Source: Vespula vulgaris
Lineage: Eukaryota > Arthropoda > Insecta > Hymenoptera > Vespidae
Direction of reading: 5' to 3'
Assembly: GCF_905475345.1 (NCBI RefSeq)
Contig: NC_066603.1
Coordinates: 1,110,001-1,174,000 of the forward strand
DNA: 64,000 bases
Position 1 is the first letter of the stretch. The number at the start of each line of letters is the position of its first letter. The position numbers and the translations under genes were made by a program. The notes below the pieces were generated by a model. The model was not told where the DNA came from and ran no database searches. It saw nothing but the letters and a program-made list of their open reading frames with translations. Positions 52,045 through 62,875 of this stretch are shown one piece after another.

Positions 52045-52162
52045 ATGCAGCCATTAGCTCGACAGTACTTACGTTATTTACATTTATCATATATCGTAAG
52101 TAATATCGATTTCCAGGTCCCACCACATGGAGGTTGCTGCATACGGAGACCCACGGGCTAAA
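52045..52162. repeat. Two-box dispersed element, copy 1
   Basis: Box A, ATGCAGCCATTAGCTCGACAG (start 52045), with AGTACTTACGT, is separated by a short AT spacer from box B, containing GTCCCACCACATGGAGGTTG and ending ACGGGCTAAA at 52162. Two further copies lie at 61.5 and 62.7 kb. I do not recognise the family. Confidence 0.6.
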
Positions 52163-52439
52163 GACTCTACTTCTAATATAAATTATTTTGAAAGCTATTA
52201 TATAAAATCGTTATTATGACATATTCAATAATAATTATTATAATATTAGAAAATTATAATTATAATTAGAAAAAAGAAGCAAAATCAATCGCGAAACGAA
52301 TCAAAAATTTTTTTCTAATCGATCATGACTAGATGAAAACTTATGAATTCGTTTGATATCGACCTACCTACCCGGTTAAGAATAGAGCCCTTTATGGAAT
52401 TCTATTCTCATTAAACTAATGTGAAACCCTACTGCACAC

Positions 52440-52945
52440 GATGCTGAAATCCTGTGAACATAAAAAATCTAAACCATATATTTAAACAAAAAGCAATCGA
52501 AGTAATATACGAATTTCATATAATGAAGTAGCGATCACCTGTGAACATAAAACGTCAAAAATATTTAATAATTAAACAAGCAGCAATCAAAATAATATGA
52601 GAATTTCATATTTCCTATAATAAATCATCATTTATAATCACCTGTGAATATAAAACATCAAAAATATTTTATAATTAAAACAGTAACAATCGAGATAATG
52701 TGTGAATTTTATTTAAATTAGCATCGTGCTGTTTACAGTCACCTGTGAACATAAAACATTAAAAACATTTTATAATTAAACAAGAAGTAATCGAAATAAT
52801 GTGCGAATTTTATATAATAAATTAGCATCCTGCTGTTCACAGTCACCTGTGAACATAAAGTATTAAAAACATTTTATAATTAGACAAGAAACAATCAAAA
52901 TCAAAATGCATATTTTATATAATAAACAAAAAACCTGTGGACATA
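52440..52945. repeat. Tandem array, ~102-bp unit, about five copies
   Basis: The motif CCTGTGAACATAAA recurs at about 52452, 52540, 52642, 52743, 52846 and (as CCTGTGGACATAA) 52935; the inner spacings are 101-103 bases. Each unit also shares TATAATTAAACAAG and a TGTGCGAATTTTATAT-like segment. At 52834-52855 the unit junction forms a perfect 9-bp inverted repeat, TGTTCACAG-TCAC-CTGTGAACA. Confidence 0.8.
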
Positions 52946-54408
52946 AGAATTTTATAATTTTATTACTTTCTAAAAATAAAAAATATATTAAACTAAGAAT
53001 TATTTTATACACACATATACTTGCACACATACATATTTCACGAACGAAAAGAACAACCAACGAAGAGTGGAATCGAATTTTGCCAATTTGGATGATATCT
53101 CCTGAAACAGAAATTAACTACGTTTAGTTCAAATCTATTGAATATTTCAATTTTTTATTTTTTATAATTTCAATTCTTCATTCGCTATCAATACCTACTT
53201 AGATTATCTTCCCACATTATTATTTCACATTGATTTCTTGTTAATCCAAGCACTTGGAAAACCTGAAACACAAATTTTGCATGATGAATTCATAATCTTT
53301 ATCAATTTATTTTTATGTCATACACTATGATAATATGACAAATCTTGAAAAATCATTTTCACCACTGTTGTTAATACCCACTGATATATAAAAGGATATT
53401 TTGCAATATTTAATCTTGAAACATGAAAGCGACGCCTCTCTGTAACAGAAAACTATATAAAAGGGCATGTGTGGAAAGACAAAATTTTTATCTACAATCT
53501 ATGGGCAAAATATTTTCATAATTTTGATAATTTAATAAGTAAAAAATTATATACGTATATATTTCGCCATAGATTGTAATGCTGAAATAAAAGAAAAAAA
53601 AAAAATGTATTAAAATGGCCATAAAATTGGCATTGAATATATCGAATTCTCGATGCATTAGTAAACATGTTCTAAATTTAAATAAAAATATGAACTTATG
53701 AGTGCATGTTATATACAAGTATATAGAAATACATAAAAATATATATAAATATATAGAATGATATAGAAATATATAGAATAATATATAAATATATAGAAAC
53801 ACATAAAGATATAATTGCATAATAAATTATCAATTGTTTAATATAATTAACATACATAATGTAAATCATTCAAGACACGTTATGAGAAAAAGGAAAAGAA
53901 TTGTGAATGTTTCACAATATTTAAGAATTAAGTCGCGTTAAAAAAAAAGAAAAAAAAAGGGGAGAGTAAAAGTATACTGCACCTTGTGTCGTATTATAAA
54001 ATGCATACACAATTTTGTATACCGCCATAAACATATCCATAACGAGATTAGATCTATATTTAATCGATGGATTACATATATCTTACATTATTACGTTTAT
54101 ATTAACGCGAAGTGTCTGATGTACATATTACATCGTTTATATGTACGACATTTTTATCTATTAAATTATAAAAAATACAGTAATATAATTTCACAATTTT
54201 CAAATCATGTAGTTTGTATATTATATATAAAATAGTAATGAAATATTAAATCTGAAAGAAAAAAATAAGATTATATATAAAATTTATATATGAAAATATT
54301 ACACATATTAAAGACAAAATATAGTTTTAATACATTGTTGCATATTATTCTTGTTAATTTATTTTATCGTCACTGCTTGCCTTAACAAATCCTAAGATCC
54401 CTAACTAC
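52946..54408. other. AT-rich non-coding DNA with one long hairpin
   Basis: No gene is seen. A perfect 12-bp inverted repeat lies at 53493-53504 and 53567-53578 (see findings). ATATAGAAATA-type short tandem repeats occupy about 53720-53810. Confidence 0.5.
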
Positions 54409-56758
54409 ATCAAGTCTTGTAGATTTTTAATCAGAATAATTAGAATCTATATAAGATGATGATTATATTCATACAAGTCATAAAATGACTCTTACAATAA
54501 ATGAGCCATCCTACAACTTGTGATAAGACTATGTTGGCATTGGATAAAGTATATGTATATAAGTATATAATCATCACAAACGAATGTACATAAAAAAAGA
54601 TAAAGAAAAATTATTGATTTACTAATAATCATATAAAAAATTTTAAATTATCCTGAAATGAAAATCTACATGCTTGAGTATCCCAGGTGCATTCCTGAAT
54701 GCAAACCTGTCCCTGAACTATTTTCCCTCACACTCCTGAGTGTGGGAAAAGCCTTTTCATTCGCTTCATTTATATACCAAGACTGATACACTTTTATTCC
54801 AAAAAATAATCATATTTCTATCAAATATATGTAAACATTTACTAATAATCTTTATATCATTCATTATATCTTCTTAATATTTTTTACGAAACTTTCATAT
54901 ATGTAATAAAAAGACTCTCTCTTTCTCTCTCTCTTTCTCTCTCATATACATACTTATTAATTCTGTCATTTTATATTCACTTATTAATAATTTTGGAATA
55001 AAAATATATACCCCTGACATATTTTATGCACTCCTGAGTGCAAGGCTGTTATTTTTGTATCATATCGCTCGCTTAGCAAGATTTATACATTTCTAATTTA
55101 GAATGATTCAAATTTTCTTTTCATTCACTTGCACTCTATGTAAATATAAATACATTATTATATTAGGAGGAATAAGAAATAATCTTTATTTATTATGAAA
55201 TAAATATTATTTCTTTAAAAAAATAAGATAAGACTGGAATATTTAAATATTTATTTATTTATTATATACTTTCATAAGTGCATTTTCATTTTGATCATTC
55301 GAAACGAGAAATGTATATCCTTACTATAATACGTTCATCTGCATTCCTGAATGCAGGCATGTACTTACTGTGTATCGTATGCACTCCTGAGTGCAGGCAA
55401 GCCATTTCATCGCTTCATTTATATACCAAGACCTATGCATTTTTACTCCAAAAAATATTCATACTTCTCTTAAATACGTATAAATATTTCTTAATAATCT
55501 TTGTATCATTCATTAATAAACTTCTTAATATTTCTTATGAAACTTTCATATATATAATAAAAATACTCCCTCTTTCTCTCTCTTTCTCCTTCTTTCTCTC
55601 GTATATATTGATTAACTCTTTCATCTCATATTTATTTGTTGATAATTTTGGAATAAATATGCATATCCTTGACATATTTTAATATGCACTCCTGAGTGCT
55701 GGCTGCCATTTTGTCGCTTCATTCATCTAGCAAAGCTTACACATTTCTTATCAGAATGATTCAAATTTTCTTTTGATCCATTTGCACCATTTAAATATCA
55801 TTAAATTATCATATATGGAATAAAATAAAATTTCATTTATTTATTGTTAGACAGGTTTAATATATTAAAAAAAAATATTACCAGAAATTGACGTATTTAT
55901 ATATTTCTTCATTAGGTATTCTTATTAGTGCATTCATTCATTCATTTTTCATCATTCCGAATGTGAAATGTACATCCTTACTATAATTTGTTCATTTGCA
56001 TTCCTGAATGCAATCATGTACTTACTGTGAACCTTTCATATGCACTTCTGAGTGCAGGCAAGCTATTTTATTCGTTTCATTTATATACCAAGACTTATAC
56101 CTTTTTATTCCAAAAAATATTTATATTTCTTTCAAATATGTATAAACATTTATTAATAATCTTTGTATCATTCATTATATCTTTTTAATATTTCTTATGA
56201 AACTTTCATATATATAATAAAAATACTCCCTCTTTCTCTCTTTCTCCTCTCTCCCTCTCTTTCTCCCTCTTTCATATATATTTATTATATCGTTCATCTC
56301 ATATTCATTTGTTAATAATTTTGGAATAAAAATGTATATCCTTGACATATTTTAATATGCACTCCTGAGTGCTGGCTGCCATTTTATATATTCATCTGCA
56401 TTCCTGAATGCAGGCATTTTGATTTGTCATCAAGTCTTGTAGATTTTTAATCAGAATAACCAAAATGAACAGAATAATCAGAATAATCAGATTAATCAGA
56501 TTAATCGGAATAATCAGAATCATATTGCAAAAAGGTAATGAGGGCGTGGATGGGGATGATAACGATAATGATTACCACATAAGAGTCATTTTGCAACTCG
56601 TGGTAGAGCTGTGTTGACATTGAAATATGCATATATCTCGTATATATACATACACATTATGAAATTATGAACATGAAAAAATATGATTAAAATACGATTA
56701 TTCTGAATTAAAAATCAACATGCTTGGGTATCCAAATGCACTCCTGAGTGCAATGCTG
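54409..56758. repeat. Nested duplication carrying a ~650-660-bp tandem repeat (three copies)
   Basis: Three successive units start near 54689, 55340 and 55997, spaced about 651 and 657 bases. Each runs from TGCATTCCTGAATGCA through a second inverted repeat (CACTCCTGAGTG type), TTTATATACCAAGAC, a CT-rich tract, ATTTTGGAATAAA and GACATATTTTA, to another GCACTCCTGAGTGC. The outer flank ATCAAGTCTTGTAGATTTTT is present at 54410 and again at 56433, and the segment around ATGCTTG(A/G)GTATCC at 54670 and 56719, so a ~2-kb duplication encloses the array. Local open frames are just repeat translations. Confidence 0.8.
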
Positions 56759-56859
56759 CTGCAGGCCACGGACGTCCACACAATATTTAACGAGCGTGAT
56801 TCTATTTTTGTAACTAAAAATCTACTTCAAGAAAAGACTCTACTTGAAAACTTTATGAA

Positions 56860-57090
56860 TTACTCGACTTTAATTTAAAAGAGAAAATGCAATGACTCGA
56901 CTTTAATTTAAAAAGAAAAATGCAAGGACTCGACTTTAATTTAAAATGAAAAGAGGGAGGGCTTGACTTTAATTAGAAAAAAAATAAATAAAAATAAAAA
57001 TAGAAAATGCAAAGGGCTTGATTCTACTCTGAAATGAAAAAATTGACTCTACTTTTAAAAAATACAATGACTCGACTTTAAGAAAAAATT
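56860..57090. repeat. ~40-bp minisatellite with CTCGACTTTAATTTAAAA core
   Basis: Five to six degenerate units share GACTCGACTTTAATTTAAAA followed by an A-rich AATGCAA segment; spacing is roughly 38-45 bases and drifts toward the 3' end. Confidence 0.7.
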
Positions 57091-57099
57091 ACAATAACT

Positions 57100-57670
57100 C
57101 TATCAATTAATAACAAACTGCAAAAACTTAACTCTAATCGCAAAAATTCTAATTTTTCACGAACGCGAGTGCGGAACGCAGTAGCAAGGAGATGGAATGG
57201 TCCATCATCTCCATCCAGGAACAAACTACTACGAGCATAAGTGTCAACGTGGTAAAGGGTAAAAGGGATTTTGATAAGACCACAAGCCATTAACGAAGAG
57301 TTCGACATAACGACCAGCTTTGAAAAATGACTTGTAGTCGATAGTTGCCCTCTTGAGCCACAATATGTGGGGGCCTCTTCGGCACATAGCCTCTTCTTGC
57401 TTCGTGCCCTAACCACTGCATTGGAGCATTCCTTACGTGCGACGCAAGATAAGTTTACGCATCAGAAAACGCCCTACCGTTCGAAGCAACGCACCCACAA
57501 AGATTGACATACTGCAGTGGTTGCTACTACAAGAATGAAATCGTCCCTAAGCTAAACCGACCTAATCCCGACCTGATCTCACTTTACGCGACAAGACTCA
57601 AACCACTCGTGCAAACGCACGCATTGAACGAGACGCAATAGTCGCAAGCTAAGGGGTTGGGAAGTGAAAA
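57100..57670. other. GC-richer unique island in the AT-rich block
   Basis: This stretch stands out by base composition. A 112-codon minus-strand frame (57078-57416) crosses it, but I recognise no domain and its codon content is unremarkable. It contains an inverted repeat GGAGATG...CATCTCC (57188-57212) and GATAAGACCACAAGCCATTA near 57275, similar to 51719. Confidence 0.5.
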
Positions 57671-60388
57671 ACACATTTTCGCACGCAGGTTTGTTCTGTT
57701 TTTGGTTTTTTTTCTTTTTTTTTTTTTCTTAACCTAACGAGCGGTAAGCGCTTGCAACGTAAAGTATCAATTTCTTCTAAATAGTATAACCACTGTAGTA
57801 TGGCAAAATTCGCGAATGAATCACCCCAAACGGCACTGACGAGTCCCAACACGTATTCTCAACTGCGTTTTCTACCCTGCCTAGGTGCGTCTCGATTTTC
57901 TAACGATCTTTATTTATTTATTTATTTATTTATCCGATTAAAAAAAAAATAAAAGTAAAATATTCGTATATAAATATTCGAACTAAACCGTAAAATTATC
58001 CTAGCCTGTGGACGATCAATGGACTCAAAGAATCCAACAACCGTACACAATAACACAGGCACATTTAATCGAATGCTCCAGCAGATATAATATTCATTCT
58101 AATCGATGAACCTATTACAAACTAATATTAACTCGTTGCACTTGAAAGATGAATATAGTTTCGGTAAAATGTCAAGATCACAAGAATTGTAATATTTCCA
58201 TTTTACATATGTAGGTATATTCTATTTCTAAATAAGAAATATATAGATAATAAATATTTTAAGAATCGCGAAGTGCAAGAATTAATTTAAAACTAAGTAT
58301 CGAACTAATTCAAAATCCTTTGCTAAGTTCAAAAGATATGGGATGTATCTGATGTTCTCATTGGGTGCAAAGTTTTTCGAACTGTTTGATACTGATTTAT
58401 TGCGCATGCAAAGTGTCAGCAAAAGATGTAAGAAAAAAAAAATTAAAAAAAAAAAAAGATGAAAAGATAAAGTTCAGCTATGCTGAAAGATTGTAAAATT
58501 TGCTGAAACTTCACAAATCTCCGGAGAAAGGACTTCCCACTCTTGAGTGGGAATCGCATCCTTACCCGGTCCTTACCTACTTAAAATTAATTGACACATT
58601 CACTCAGAAAAGTATGCTACCTGCCTGCCTATGACCTATATTTAAAAAGTGCAAACATTCACACCAACACATACACTCCACGGTTCTCTCACACTCCACC
58701 AGGGTGCAAAAGCCTACACTAGAGAGCATGCCCCGGGGCACCTCCGACACCCTAGTTCAACCACGTATTTTTTCTAATATATATAGGAGTACGTACCATT
58801 TGCTGAAATCGACTACCAAGGCTAATGATTATTGCATATATGACTAAAGCAAAAAATACTAGTACATACTAGTATACGTATAGATACTAGTAATATATAC
58901 GAGTATTTAAAATTTTCCACAAGAATGTGGTAACTATTATGCAAATCGATATTAATATAATCGTATATTAGATATATAATATATCTATTTAAAAGTTATC
59001 GCGAAACGATGTACAATGCACTTCCTAAAACGCACATACAAGTGCAAGGTACACCGTGCAATCACCAGCACAATGACAGCCGCTAAAGAGGAAAACTTAA
59101 AACTAAAACCACACTGACTGTTTCTCACCCACACGAGTAACACCTGGGTTAAACGCATAGATGAGAACGCAGAAAGCATGGGGGGAGAAACGGGTATTAG
59201 TACATTAGTGCTGAAAATCCTGAGCTAAAAATGATTAATTTATAATATATATATAAAAAAATATATAAAAAAATTATATAAAAAAATATATATAAAAAAA
59301 AATCTAAACGGACTGTGACTCTAGAGTCTCTTTGCACGTCTTATTAGCAAGAGCTCAAGCAAGGATGGATGATGGTAGGCGGTCACCACATATGAGTGTG
59401 ACCACCACATATGGGTTTTACCACTAAAAGTGGTAAAAAAATAATAAGTTGCAAAAATAGTTTTGCAACCCCACCTGTATACACCGCTTAAGGGCCTTTG
59501 AGCGACCCGCGGTAGGCAGTCGTTGACATGGAGGGATGAAATATGCACATAGCTCATATATATGCATACGCATTATGCAGTTATGAAATTTCATTATTAA
59601 AGAATATATAATTTTAATAAAAAACCTCGGACGACTCCTTTCATCAAATGGCTGTTCTAATGAAAGAACGGGATTATAATCCACCACTTAACTGCCAGAA
59701 TCTATCCGTCGCGGAAGGGGTTTGTCTTCTTGCTCATTTGTTGGTAAATCGATATTTCGAAATATCAAAGTAAATCACGATTAAATGGACTATGTACGAA
59801 GCAATGCATGTAACGTAGACCACGTTATATGCCTTATACGAAATCGGGTAAATTAATGCCCGATTTCAATACTAATATCGCGAGCAAAAACGAAGAGAGA
59901 AAAAGTGCTAATAAACAGCACTGTAAATTAAACGACTTTGAAACAAGAAGACCCTGGCCTGAGCTATATATATGCACATAATAATAATAATAAAATATTC
60001 ACAAGAAAATATCTAACTAAACATAGGGACCACTCGTGAATAAAATCAAAGATTTTAATCACGGACACTTTTGCTCGTTTCGGACATGGGACGTCTGCGA
60101 ATACAACCAGTAACCCGTGCCGATAAGGACCTTTCATCCTCGGCATGATGGGCACCAGAGGAACTTTAAATTTTTTCACTTACTACTTAAGAAGTTCTGC
60201 GATGGCTCCAAAACACTCGTCCCCCTCGTAGGAGGTCGAATGATGTCGTGAAGTTGGTTGAAATTATTGTTGAATCGATGAATCGTTAAATCGTTGAATC
60301 GATGAATCTGTAATACAAAAAAGAACAAAAAAGATTAATTATATGTTGCATATCGAACTAATATATTTATGAATGAATGAAAATGATT

Positions 60389-60438
<50 letters not shown>

Positions 60439-61502
60439 TTAAATGACCAACGAGAGAAGTTACGATTGCAAGAAAGAAATATACTTACATGTAATTGTAT
60501 CCAGACGAAGCTTTACAATCGTCGGTAAAGATGAAGAGGATGAATTTTTAAATTCACACTTTCGACCATAACAATATTTATCGCAACGCAATCCTCTTCC
60601 ACCGAATAGGCCGAAAGTGTGTTAATGATTCTAACAACGCGGCGAACATATAATTTTAACAAGAATATGACATAAATTCTTGTCTTGGATTTATTAACGC
60701 GACCGAGAAATTCTAAACGGCGAACAACACTGACTCTAATTCGCGATTTTATTTTATTTTATTTTTAAAGCAACCCATTCGGTTGCAAAACAATCAAACT
60801 GTTTCGTACAAGCACTGACTCTAAGATCGCATTGCGCGCGATCTACAACTGAAGACCTGTTGAATAAAAATTGTTAAAGCAAGCTGTGGCGTTTACTTCT
60901 ACAATTTATATCATATTGAAAATTATATATTATATATTGAATATTAAAATAAATATTAAACTAATATTAAATTAAATATTAAATATTAAATATCATATAT
61001 CATATATCATATTCAAATTATATGATCTAAAATTATGAACTTATATTACATCTTTTGTATGCTATAATAATAATAATAAAAAAAGAAAAAAAAATACTGT
61101 TCAAAAGATGCAAAACTAGAAAACTATATTAAAATAAATGAATATGTAAAAGCAAACGATCAAAATCGCGTTGTATCTATCGTTTAAAAATAGATATAAT
61201 CGCGATAGGGATATGTTCACAGAAGTATACTAATTGCATGGATACCTATAAATCAGAATAGATATAGCATTAAAGTAAAACTAGACAAGGAGCAATAAAA
61301 TTGAAATTATAATATTTATAATATTAATTAAACGATTAAACGCATCTTGAAATTTTATTCTATTTTAATTTAACTTTTATTATACTTTAATTACATTTTC
61401 ATTATTCTCGGTGTTAATATTCTCTAAATTCAATGTAAAATACGTTTCAACAAATTTTTAATAAATTAATATTTAATCAAAATTATTTCCTAATACACCG
61501 AA
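57671..61502. other. Repeat-poor but inverted-repeat-rich AT-rich DNA
   Basis: I see no gene. Perfect inverted repeats occur at 58534-58553, 59317-59328, 59416-59438, 59448-59469, 59751-59766, 59840-59867, 59904-59922, 60555-60621, 60659-60683, 60770-60786 and 60824-60844. A short GTTGAATCGATGAATC tandem lies at about 60270-60310 and (AT)n at 60392-60436. The segment near 59520-59600 resembles 56615-56680. Confidence 0.5.
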
Positions 61503-61611
61503 CGTCAGCCTTTGGCCCGGTAGTACGTACGTTGTATAATATAAAATATACGAACGTTCGCAATACCGATTTCCGGATCCCACCACAAGGAGGTAGCTGC
61601 GTAAGGGATCC
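61503..61611. repeat. Two-box dispersed element, copy 2
   Basis: Box A reads GTCAGCCTTTGGCCCGGTAG and box B contains GATCCCACCACAAGGAGGT then AGCTGCGTAAGGGATCC. It is the most diverged of the three copies and lacks the final CACGGGCTAAA. Confidence 0.55.
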
Positions 61612-62711
61612 ATATATAAATTTCTTAAAAAAAAAAAATAAAATAAAATAAAATATTATATAATAAAAGTTGTGGATATAATAGAGCATAGAAACTTACA
61701 ATAAGACTACGATAAAACACATAGATAGTTCGTAAGAATTAAAATCTAATTTTTTATAGTAATTGAAATTAAATAAAAATTTCTTAACGATGAACTTACT
61801 TGTATATACCTATATACGAAGAGCAGCAGGAAGTATATGATAACTGCTATCAAATGTGTAGGCGTCCAAACGAATTGATGAATATTATATTGGCCAATAT
61901 GACGAATAATAACCTGAAAATATTCAAACTATTATTAATATAGAATACGCACATGTATAAAATTACACACGTGTAAATGTGATTTGCGTACTCAACATAT
62001 AAATGCTATATCGTATATCGAAATCTGATATGATATAAAATAGGAATAATAAATTAGAAATGATTAAATCAAGTTTGTAAAATATTATATGTAATACAAA
62101 TGAAAAATTAAACGAACCAAAATTGAAGAAGCAGGAACAGGTTTGAACACGTCTGGAAGGTTGCTTATACGAACGAAAACTGCCGAGAGATGAGTCAGGA
62201 AGATCGTCCTCTAGATAGTTCTTTGATTGTTTACATATTGTTGATACATCCTAGAGAGTACAGTACAGCGTACACAATAAACCGCGTAAACAAATACACA
62301 CATATATAGATATACGTATAATAGTATATTATTACATACGATTGCTTTTTCTTTTGTTGCTTGCCGGAGACTCATTTTCAAGAATTGTTTGGCAACTGGT
62401 GGGGGAACTTTAAAACTATTATTTATATCCTAATGTTAAGATTTTTAATGTTTAAGTGAACATAACTAAAATAGAAAATATAATATTTAACGTGAAATGC
62501 GTAAATAAATATAAATAAGAATAAATGGAAATAAATAAGAACAAATAAAAATAATAAAGAAATAAAAATTTTTCGATGCGTTTCTTTAAGAAACTACTTA
62601 AAAATTCTATCATATATAATCTACTTATCTACCAAAATATAATGTAAAATTTAAGATACTTCAATGTATAGTTACAATTAGATAGAAAAGATTTTGGAAA
62701 CGCATTGAAAC
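61612..62711. other. AT-rich non-coding DNA
   Basis: Unique AT-rich sequence with no gene, no strong microsatellite and no repeat I could match elsewhere in the window. Confidence 0.5.
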
Positions 62712-62875
62712 ATGCAGCCATTCGCCCGATAGTACTTACATAGTATTATTAAAAATAATACTATCAGAATAATGATAATTGAATAATTCACAATTACATT
62801 TTGATATATCGCAAGTAATACCGACCCAGATCCCACCACTTGGAGGTTGCTGCATATGGGGATCCACGGGCTAAA
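62712..62875. repeat. Two-box dispersed element, copy 3
   Basis: Box A reads ATGCAGCCATTCGCCCGATA with GTACTTACATAG; after a longer spacer, box B has GATCCCACCACTTGGAGGTT then GCTGCATATGGGGATCC and CACGGGCTAAA. It is close to copy 1 in both boxes, while the spacer differs in length and sequence. Confidence 0.6.

Noticed and set aside
52440..56430. Possible CRISPR array
   Set aside because: Repeat units are 102 or ~650 bp, degenerate, without unique spacers, in a eukaryotic nuclear context.
57078..57416. Minus frame of 112 codons
   Set aside because: No recognisable domain, no supporting context, and its start and end extend into minisatellite sequence; kept only as an island of interest.
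61483..61689. Minus frame crossing two-box element copy 2
   Set aside because: The three copies share a short peptide-like stretch in one frame, but differences fall at first and second codon positions and copy 2 has an indel, so coding constraint is not supported.
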